From Calonectria ilicicola (Eukaryota; Ascomycota; Sordariomycetes; Hypocreales; Nectriaceae), in the NCBI GenBank assembly GCA_020809705.1, contig CP085826.1:6944001-7008000 (forward strand): a stretch of 64,000 bases of DNA, given 5' to 3'. A program made the position numbers and the translations under genes. This document shows positions 56,387 to 64,000 of this stretch, one piece after another (positions within the stretch are counted from its first letter, which is position 1; each line of letters opens with the position of its first letter). Under the pieces are notes generated by a model that saw only the letters and a program-made list of their open reading frames with translations, did not search any database and had not been told where the DNA came from.

Positions 56387-58592
56387 TTAATGATATCTGT
56401 TCTTGTCTGCATGTTTATCATTCTCCAGGAAAATCTCAATCTTATCATTCATCTTGTGCCCAATATCTTGGCAGCAGATGCAAGCTGAGATCTTGTTAGT
56501 ATTTGCGAACCCTAGGCATCAAATTTCACTTACCAATGATTCCAATAACACCAAAAGAAAGCGATGAAAGACAAGTAGTCCTCAATCCGACAACATAGCT
56601 TTGTTGGAAGGCGGCAGCGGCAGCCGCAATAATGTCGGTAGTAATGCCGGGGACCTTTGCTAGTGCAGCAGAGCCCAATGGCAAGGCTGTGAGTAGCTGT
56701 TCCACAGAGCTTTCAGGAAGACCCGCAGCGATGGCAGCCGGAGGGACTAGCTTAACCATTTGAGTTGACTGAACATTCGTCAAGATGGTAGTGTAGACAG
56801 AAATGGCAATAGCACCGCCAGCGAATCGGGAGACACCCCTGTTTCGCGTTAGAAATGGAATTCGGATCTCCATCAAATAAGAAACAACTCACGCGAGACC
56901 TCCTGAAATTCCAAGCTCCACTTGATCGGTGCCAAACTGGATAAACGCAATGCTCAAATATTGAGCCCAGCCAAACCCGACTTCGGCAAGGAATATGAAT
57001 GCAATTGCCATGCCAAATCGATCAGGGGTGATCAAAGCAAGCAGAGCTCCGAAAACAACCATGATGGTTACAGAACCAGTCAAAGTCCATCTCCAGCGGC
57101 CAATCTTGGATCCAAAAACGGTCAGAAGCACCGCTCCAAATGTGAGCCCAAGGTTCTGGGGCAGTGTCAAGACGATTCCATATTTGAAGTCAGTAGTCTC
57201 AGTCGTAAAGAAGACAGAAATCATTGTAGGGTAAACCACGTTAAGGCAATAGTAGAACACTATATAGGTCAGTTGATGTGATCAAACAAATGCCTGATTT
57301 GAGACAAAAAAAGGGTGGGGGTTTGCTGCATCAGAATAGGGACACGTACTTGTTACTACAAATCCAGCGACAAAGGGGGCGGTGAGTTCTCTTCCGTGGT
57401 CCCGTGTAAAGATACGAGTTGGAGTGAGCGGCTGTTTCAACGGAGCAAATGTCTCCCACAGACCAAAGACAACCATCAAAGCAAATCCTGGGACCAGAGT
57501 GCCAATGACCTTGGGGTTAGACGACTTCAGGGTGGTCGTGTAAACAATTCCAGTGAGGATGAGTGTTGTCGCAATGAGGAACAGGATTGCTCCGACGTAG
57601 TCGAGTTCTCGTAGCGCCTGTTTTGTAGGCAGGCCACGAGGGTGTTTAGGTGGGTAGTAGTAGAGGTAGAGACCAATGAATGAAAAGACGACAAAGATTG
57701 CAGGGCCGTAAAATAGCCATCGCCACTTCTCAGGTTAGTGACATCCTCAATGGAGGGGCATCATCACTCACATTATCACCACGCTGAATGGCAAAGCGAC
57801 CGGCGACTGGGCCAACGACAACCGAAAAGTAGACACCAATGTCTAAAATAAATTAGTCACCATCTTTATCTCATAGAAACCGGTTTTCGCGTACCAGCAA
57901 ATACGATTGCGGCATGTCTCCATTTATTTGGAAGAAGCTCTGGTAGGGCAAAAGCTGCTAGCTGGGCATTTCCAGCACCCTGGTGATACGTTAGCAACGC
58001 CGGAGTACCCAATTAGTAGTAGTTCTTACAAAACCAATTAGAGCACATGCAACTATCACAGCCGTGTTGTTCTTGGCAGAGCCTCCAACAATGAACCCAA
58101 TGAATAGAAGGACGTTTCCACCAATGATGAACCAGCGGCGTCCAAATAAATCGGAATTGGCACCGCAAACCCTAAGAAGAGTTAATAATTGGGGAAGAAA
58201 CCAAGTGAACGGGAAAAAACTTACATAAAAGCCATTGTGACAGTCATCGTATAGATGGGCACGTACCAAGCCGCCTGCGTCGCATCTCCAAGCTGGGTTG
58301 CAACACCAGTCTGGCAGGAGCTGAGCGATGGAACGATCCAAAAAGAGATACCATAAGACAATGCAAGGATCTGGATAAATTGTTAAAATGGGATCCGATT
58401 CTAGTAGTTGAAGTGGCCTACCGAAATCACTATCCATGTTTTGAAGGTAACCTCATATTGAGAATCATTTTCGGGAATCCATGCCGCGGACTTCGCTGCA
58501 TTCTCCTCGTGGGTGGCTATCTTCTCAATGTCATCGCTAGAGACTTTTCCATTGGTGGTTTCATCCACCGGATCTTTCGTATCCAGCGCCAT
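56387..58592 (-). CDS. MFS efflux pump, TRI12 (trichothecene-pump) family
   Basis: Nine exons on the minus strand: 58422-58592, 58225-58370, 58030-58171, 57895-57979, 57772-57842, 57350-57728, 56893-57259, 56534-56838 and 56387-56484. They close in frame to 587 residues. About 14 membrane segments are expected. MFS motif A reads CGANSDLFGRRWF near residue 107. The last exon encodes ACICCQDIGHKMNDKIEIFLE, the C-terminal signature of TRI12-type pumps, ending NRYH. The family includes exporters of trichothecenes and other metabolites and some siderophore carriers; the substrate here cannot be read from sequence. It shares a 936-bp divergent promoter with a short-chain dehydrogenase and lies downstream of the ABM-like gene region, so joint regulation is plausible. 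Membership in the TRI12 family does not imply toxin production. Confidence 0.9.
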
Positions 58593-59528
58593 TGTTGGTG
58601 CCGTTAAGTAGGATGAATGGTCGATTCAAGCTCGTCGCTGCTCAAAAATCACGACAAAAATGGGCAGAATTGGACAGGCAAAACTTTTTAAGTCACCGTC
58701 TGACTATTTAAAATGACTCTCTTTATTTTCTCAAATGTCGGCACTTGGACCCTGCACAAGTAAATTGACTCCGATTCACCAATTCAACCGAGTTGGTCAA
58801 GCATTCTGTCCTATCATTGCTACCCAAGATTTCGGAAAATCATCTCCATGAAGATATTACCGGGATAGCTTACCCCACCCACACCACCTAGCTGATACCA
58901 TTTCTCTGCTTGCCGTCGATCATTCAGCCTCGAGGCCGAACTGTTGGATAAGGGGACCTGCACTAACGAAATTCGTCTTGGAGGAATGTGGTCTTCTCAA
59001 TTGGGCAATCCCGTGCCCGATTCCTCCTGGAAAACGGTGCCCGTGGAGCGCTTTGTCCTGGGGCTTGCTCTGAGGCTTGCTTAGAAGCAATTCTTTTAAC
59101 CTATCATGACGGTCGAGGCTAAGCTAAAGTTGATCTAGCTTAACCCGTGAGGCACCTTCATGATCACTCTAATGCAGCACTGATTCACCCTTGCATACTG
59201 CGGGTCCCCTCTTGGGTAACGATTGACGCTCAGAAATGGCTGGGGGTTGGTAATAAGGCAGCACTACTAGAGATGGCCCAATTGAAACATCGTTCGTTAG
59301 GATGAGACTAGCCCCAAGCAGGTTCCTCAGGTCCGCACCGGGCGCCATTGCCGTGTGTGGCCTCGGGATGGAGAAGGATATCCTCAGAATGGCAAGAGGG
59401 GCGCGAGGGAAGGGGTTTTATGCAGAGGCGATGCGACAGCCTAAGCCTTATAAAGCGTTTGTGAGAAATGCATATTGCATGGTGACCAAGATACAAGCAG
59501 CACGAGCCTAATAGTTTATTTCAGAATA
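58593..59528. promoter_or_regulatory. Divergent promoter between the MFS pump and SDR genes
   Basis: A 936-bp space with divergent start codons. A TATTTAAA element at 58705-58712 lies about 113 bp upstream of the pump ATG and could act as its TATA box on the minus strand. I saw no convincing CGG/CCG palindrome for a Zn2Cys6 regulator. The 69-codon frame at 59302-59511 is not supported. Confidence 0.45.
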
Positions 59529-60678
59529 ATGGAGTCCAAACGTGTTGCTATTGTCACTGGGGCTTCGGTATGAAATCCTTGCTCTTACCACATGTAAAGA
59601 TGCTAATTGGAGCAGTCCGGAATGGGCGAGGCGCTGACAGAGCACCTTGTTAGCAAAGGGTGGGCAGTGGCCATGGTAGACCTTAAGCCTAATGCAGAGC
59701 TTGCAGCTAAGCTGGGCGAGAATGCAAGCTTTCACGTGTGCGATGTATCCGACTATGACAGTCAAGCTAAATGCTTCCAAGATGTATGGGACAAATATAG
59801 GAGGTTAGATGCGCTGTGCGCAAATGCCGGAATCGTGGATAAAAGGTAAGTCTGTGTGACAAACAAGAACAGCTGCATCTCACAAACCCACCAGTTCAAT
59901 TTACATCTTGGACCACAAAGACTCGGATCAGTATGTCTACCACAAAGATCTATGGGGTTCACCGTTTCTTACAATAAAAGGATCCCACCAAAGCCAGACC
60001 TAGTCTGCACAGATGTCGACTACAAAGGTGTGGTCTATGGAACGCAACTCGCGATTCATTTTATGAGGAAGAACAAAATTCCAGGAGGAAGTATTGTGGC
60101 CACCGCCAGCATTGCCGCCATCCACCCTCATGAGACCTATCCAGAATACGACGGTGCCAAGGCCGCGGTGAGTTGTTGCCAAGTAACACTACTCAAGCGC
60201 CCACTAATCGTATGACCATGATCAGGTATACAACTTTGTCCGTGCCACATCCAGAATACTCATGATCGTAAGTTATCGGATATCGTGAAACAATATTGGT
60301 TACTAATGATCTACAGAAAGAGAAGATCCGCATCAACTGTGTGCTTCCGGGAATAGTTGCCACCAAGATCATCCCCCCTGAGATGGTTGCAGCCGTCTCT
60401 GCCGAATGGTGTGCTTAACCCGACTGAACCACTTTTATCCACATGCTAATATTGACAGTCTAACTCCGGTTTCCACCATCGTTTCCGCTTACAACAAGTG
60501 CCTTGAAGACGAATCGCTCTCGGGAGAAGCGATCGAGTGCTCTGCGGATAAGCTACTTCTGGTACCTAAGCCAGAGTTTCAGAATGGCAAAATCTCAAAA
60601 CGAGCAGTGACTGTTTGGGATCCCCTCTTCAAGATCTATCACCATGAACTTTCTGAGCTTCCGGATGCCATTGCTTAA
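59529..60678 (+). CDS. Short-chain dehydrogenase/reductase (15-PGDH-like)
   Basis: Seven exons (59529-59567, 59616-59845, 59895-59930, 59981-60167, 60226-60267, 60317-60408, 60459-60678) close to 281 residues. The Rossmann motif TGASSGMG forms across the first junction (residues 10-17). D36-like acidic end DLKPN favours NAD(H). CANAGI stands for the NNAG element. The active-site region is VATASIAAIHPHETYPEYDGAKAA with Y-x-x-x-K. Then come INCVLPGIVATKI and a C-terminal VWDPLFKIYHHELSELPDAIA. This resembles fungal proteins annotated as 15-hydroxyprostaglandin-dehydrogenase-like SDRs. The enzyme should oxidise or reduce a hydroxyl/keto group of an unknown substrate in the cytosol. Two exons are only 36 and 42 nt. 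Divergence from a TRI12-type pump suggests a shared small-molecule pathway. Confidence 0.88.
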
Positions 60679-61888
60679 GGTGGAGGGTTGCAAGAGTAAA
60701 TTTGCTTTTAGACCGTAAATAGCACTCGAATGCAAACAACCTCACCCTTAAAGACTACCCAATTTGTATCGCTTGATCTTTTCGAGTGATCGATTTGAGT
60801 TGATTCTTTACTGTGGGGGCAATTAAATATGGACTTGCTGCATGTCCACTGTTATCCTACCCCTCACGAAAGGCGCAGTGGTTGAGATTGATGTCGTGCA
60901 GCATGGCTGGTCAACCCTGGGTGTAGCGTTGCCAAGAGGGGCCTGCAGCTCGCCTAAGATTTTCATACAACATCAATGCAATAATCAGCTGTTTTGGCCC
61001 ATAGCCTCTGCCTTCTCCGCATCATAAAAGACGGCAAATTCGTAAGGCCATGCTGTGAAACACGCAAGGGAGGCAACAACGAAATCAAGATTTGGATTTT
61101 TCATGAAAACAACAAAATCGCGAATCTTAGAGACCCCAGTTGATTTTAATGTGTATAGAGATCAAGAAGATCATCTCTTCCTAATTGAATTCTACCACTG
61201 GTGTGATTTCGATCCCAAACTAGATTATTCTATTCAGGGCTGGTCTATGTATAACCATCATGCAGACAAATATTTACCAATTACCCCGCATTCATTGAAT
61301 AGCTCTGAAGTTTGTGCTTTGGAGATTTCGGCTCATCGGCCCTATTTTTCATGCTGTTCTACCCTCACTTACTTTGTTGACACGGCATTGCGTTCATCAT
61401 TGCTGTGTTGAACCAATTGGATTTCACGGACACCTTACACCACGGCGAAATTCTAGCAACTATTGTTTTTTTGGGCTTCAATAGTGGTATGCATGTGCAT
61501 TTCAATTATCTAGCGCTTGATCAGTTGCATAACCAAGACTACGGCCATTCGGGCGCGATAATGTATGTGGCTGCCGAGGATCCGACAAACCAATCAAGAC
61601 GTTTGGCTCGGAATCCTTGATGTTGTGTAATATTTTCTTTTGTATCATTGGTTTTGGGTATGCAATTGAATACTTCTCTCTGAATGTATGAGGGATGATG
61701 AAGTAATGATCGCCAACAAAGTCTTTCAACCCACGAACCCCAGCGACGGTCGTCGACGCCTATAAAGACATCCCATCTCCCCAGTCTAGATATGCTACCA
61801 AACCACCAAGCACAGATAGCTTTTCCAACATTCTTCATACAAACACCTCAACCGTTTCCAGAAATTCTTCGCCCTACTACAAGTCAAT
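60679..61888. other. Intergenic region upstream of the secreted peptide gene
   Basis: A/T-rich, with three consecutive plus-strand open frames (60842-61027, 61055-61411, 61405-61620) that show no domain and begin without good start context except the first. They might be remains of a decayed gene, but nothing proves it. Confidence 0.4.
61761..61766 (+). promoter_or_regulatory. TATA box of the small secreted protein gene
   Basis: A clean TATAAA occurs 128 bases before the ATG at 61889, followed by a C-rich, CAAC/CAAA-type leader typical of strongly expressed fungal secreted-protein genes. Supported by motif and spacing. Confidence 0.5.
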
Positions 61889-62398
61889 ATGAAGTTCTCC
61901 GCTTCCACTGTTCTCCTCCTCGCCAACGGGATTGCCGCGATTCCTTGGTCCCTTGGATCTCACCAGACTGATGTGAAGGCTGACGACACCATCAAGTAAG
62001 TAATCAAGAATGTCCACCATAGGACTTAGTTGGAAGCTGGCCCTTCACTTTCTTTCAAACATTGGTATTCTTTTCATATCGTTGAAATTGACTTTGAAGC
62101 AGCCTTCAGATCAAGATTTCCAAGGAAGAAATGCTCGCTAAAACCTCCCCGGTGACCAAGTTCGACATTTGCTGGCTGGTTTGTTACTTTGAAAAGCCGA
62201 ATTGTCCTGAGCACTGGGTACGTTCAAGCCTCCCTTTCTCCTCTGCAGTCTGCTAACAATCATGCTCAGTACCCCAAGGATACGGTAAGAATAAAATCCG
62301 AGTGTGCTGACGTTAAAAGATAAAAACTAATTATATGGCAGAGCGATGGTCAGGGCGGCTGCTGGACCTGCTGCCGCAGCCCCGATGGGGATCTGTAG
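61889..62398 (+). CDS. Small secreted six-cysteine protein
   Basis: Four exons (61889-61995, 62103-62217, 62270-62284, 62342-62398) give 97 residues; exon 3 is a 15-nt microexon (YPKDT). Residues 1-17 (MKFSASTVLLLANGIAA) are a signal peptide. The mature part has six cysteines, in ICWLVC, NCPEHW and GCWTCCRSPDGDL. This arrangement recalls small secreted proteins of hypocrealean fungi, though I cannot attach a studied family. The exon-2 acceptor is a tandem AAGCAG, so a form with one extra serine may be made. A TATA box and typical leader precede it. Possible roles are an effector-like or surface-active peptide; none is shown by the sequence. It lies between an SDR gene and an oligopeptide transporter. 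Confidence 0.78.
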
Positions 62399-62768
62399 AT
62401 CAGATTGGACTATATTTTGATGGAAGCATGTGAAGGGAGTCGAGTGTTACTATGAAGATGTTTCCCGGTCTTATTATAGTATTTCATTAATTCAAATACT
62501 CCCTTGGCACTATGCCCATTATTTATACTACGAGTATCTTTGGATCTGTGTGAACTGATGATATGGTGTTTGCTTCAATGATCCACAATTCAACCAAACT
62601 GACATATGCTCCAACCGAGTTCAAATAAAAGATGAGAAGAGAAAAATATGACACGACCTTCGATACACCGTCAGTGGAATATGCTTCGGTTAAATCATGG
62701 AATACGTAAGCCCTTGCGTAACAAAACCGCTAGCCTCATCTACCCTCAGGCCCAACAACTCCATCCGG
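62399..62768. other. Converging 3' regions
   Basis: A/T-rich sequence between the secreted-peptide gene and the convergent transporter gene. Nothing else is seen. Confidence 0.5.
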
Positions 62769-64000
62769 CTAAACTTTCCAGTCAAATCCAATGTCAAAAT
62801 GCCCCTCCTCTGGTATCTTCAAGTGCGAGCATCGCAACCGATTGCCATTCGTATCCAGCAATCCTCCTTGGTCAATGCCTTGTCTGGCTATTCGGTTCCC
62901 CCACCAATCTAACCGGATGTTGGCATGTTGAAGAGCAAAAAACATAACCAGTCCCGATATCCCAATCGCGGCCATAAAAGAACTAGTCAAAACGTATGCA
63001 TATCTTTCCCACCAAGCGGTGTATCGCCTCTTGATGTAGTGATTGAAGAAGATGGCCATGACAACGGTTCCCTGCATATAGCTCCAGTTGTATGGAGCCC
63101 ACCCAAGCGGACCAGCGAGGAAAATAGGTATGTTAACATTCCTCCAGAGAGACCGCGGCCACTTTCTAGCAATAAAGTACACGGTGACTGGAAGGATAAC
63201 GCCCAGAGGGATCAGATAGGTTACCGCACGGTATGGTCCTTGAAGACCAAAAAGGCGGCGAGGACCGACCACACCCCAGATGACGGAGGCCATAAAGTAA
63301 CCATGCGTGTGAGGGCAAGTGAAGCGCTCTTTTTGTCGCATGGCGCATAGGTCTGGAATATTACGCAACACCCAGTGATTGACACCCAATGCTACAAATC
63401 CGGCTATAAAGGTCGCGTAGATTTGTGCCGCAAAAGCCCAGCGCGGGGGAATCTTGGCGTAGTGGGCCAGTTTGAGATCTGCGATGAAGTTTAGAGATTG
63501 CGATGCTGACATGTAACTGAACATCTTGAAAAGTATGTTTGGAATCGCTCGTCCTTCCAGTGCATAGCCTCCGACAACCATAGCTAGAATGCTGGTCGAA
63601 ACTTCCATATTCGTGATCGCTGCTAGCATGCCAATGGGGATTTGAAGCACCATGGTGAAGAGGAGCGCCAATACTATTCCCCAAATAGGCATGCCTGTTG
63701 GCCACATTGAAACAGATATGCAGGCCAGAACGAAGGAGACGACTAGGATGACGAGATACCACCAGTGTGGGCACTCTGGGTAAGCAGCCATCAGTCTGTT
63801 GTGAACATCATTGAACTCTTCTGATCGCTTCTTTTTTGACCAAATTCCCCGGATGCCCTTCATGATATCTTTTCGGTGCCAAAGGAACATATGCGTAGGA
63901 ATGGCAAGATAGAGAGGAAAGAAAGCGACAAAATTGAGAACCTGCGTGGTTGATAGCAGCGGCACGCTGTAATCATGGTAGGCAGTTTCATTGAGGGTAA
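62769..64000 (-). CDS. Oligopeptide transporter (OPT family), C-terminal part
   Basis: The minus-strand frame is open from the window edge to its stop at 62769-62771 and gives about 410 residues. The apparent start at 63965 is GTG and internal: reading through gives TLNETAYHDYSVPLLSTTQVLN without a break, so the N-terminus lies beyond 64000. Membrane segments alternate with OPT family sequence, including VLNFVAFFPLYLAIPTHMFLW, a cytosolic stretch FNDVHNRLMAAYPECPHWWYL, FSYMSASQSLNFIADLKLAHYAKIPP, and PIFLAGPLGWAPYNWSYMQGTVV. OPT proteins import small peptides, glutathione or metal-ligand complexes across the plasma membrane by proton symport. The visible part corresponds to roughly the second half of a usual 750-850-residue OPT. 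No frameshift or break is seen. Confidence 0.92.
   Translation of the reverse strand, partial: TLNETAYHDYSVPLLSTTQVLNFVAFFPLYLAIPTHMFLWHRKDIMKGIRGIWSKKKRSEEFNDVHNRLMAAYPECPHWWYLVILVVSFVLACISVSMWPTGMPIWGIVLALLFTMVLQIPIGMLAAITNMEVSTSILAMVVGGYALEGRAIPNILFKMFSYMSASQSLNFIADLKLAHYAKIPPRWAFAAQIYATFIAGFVALGVNHWVLRNIPDLCAMRQKERFTCPHTHGYFMASVIWGVVGPRRLFGLQGPYRAVTYLIPLGVILPVTVYFIARKWPRSLWRNVNIPIFLAGPLGWAPYNWSYMQGTVVMAIFFNHYIKRRYTAWWERYAYVLTSSFMAAIGISGLVMFFALQHANIRLDWWGNRIARQGIDQGGLLDTNGNRLRCSHLKIPEEGHFDIGFDWKV

Noticed and set aside
60842..61620. Three consecutive plus-strand frames that might be a decayed gene
   Set aside because: No recognisable domain, A/T-rich composition and no conserved motif tying them together.
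1..64000. tRNA genes
   Set aside because: I looked for B-box-like GGTTCGANTCC sequences and found only isolated GTTCGA without a matching A box or cloverleaf.
29000..64000. Transposon remnants or LTRs in the A/T-richer segments
   Set aside because: No terminal repeats, target duplications, reverse transcriptase or transposase motifs were visible.

Overview
The window reads as nuclear DNA of a filamentous ascomycete (Pezizomycotina). The gene set and protein style suggest a Sordariomycete, perhaps Hypocreales, but that rank is inference. The reasons are: genes on both strands with no operons, short GT-AG introns (about 50-240 nt), long intergenic spaces with pyrimidine tracts and microsatellites, and typical fungal proteins (NudE, Doa10-type ligase, cytosolic acetyl-CoA carboxylase, TRI12-type efflux pump, BIM1/X325 copper protein). 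I rebuilt spliced models by joining reading frames across GT-AG introns. The multi-exon models given with full exon lists close in frame. I found no rRNA, tRNA, CRISPR array or intact transposon.

Left half (1-35 kb) is mostly conserved core genes. An ACR3 arsenite exporter (1.7-3.1 kb) converges on a bZIP regulator (3.2-4.5 kb). Then come mitochondrial BolA3 (6.2 kb), the 2286-residue acetyl-CoA carboxylase (7.5-14.8 kb), a 4.6 kb gene-free stretch, the dynein regulator NudE (19.4-21.2 kb), an intronless Doa10/Ssm4 ERAD ubiquitin ligase (23.3-28.4 kb) and a long amphipathic-repeat protein with an N-terminal anchor and a C-terminal KDEL (30.4-34.2 kb).

The middle (35-53 kb) has a Dip5-like amino-acid permease with a hidden 34-nt last exon and two unrecognised genes (38.8 and 40.7 kb). 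The second of these carries a 22-residue tandem pseudo-repeat ending in GN-x-Y-G-G, followed by a coiled coil. Next are an ABCC full transporter (41.5-45.9 kb) and a divergent pair that looks like a copper-acquisition locus: a secreted, probably GPI-anchored BIM1/X325 protein (46.9-47.7 kb) and a ferric/cupric reductase with an N-terminal Met/His motif (49.3-51.3 kb). A small four-TM protein with a poly-Arg tail follows.

The right end (53-64 kb) is more AT-rich and accessory in character: a two-domain ABM-like protein, a nine-exon TRI12-type MFS pump, a seven-exon short-chain dehydrogenase divergent from the pump, a small secreted six-cysteine protein with a 15-nt exon, and the C-terminal part of an oligopeptide transporter cut by the window edge. 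The ABM, MFS and SDR genes could form a small metabolite or detoxification cluster. The most unusual items are the amyloid-like repeat protein at 40.7 kb, the KDEL-ended repeat protein, and the copper locus.
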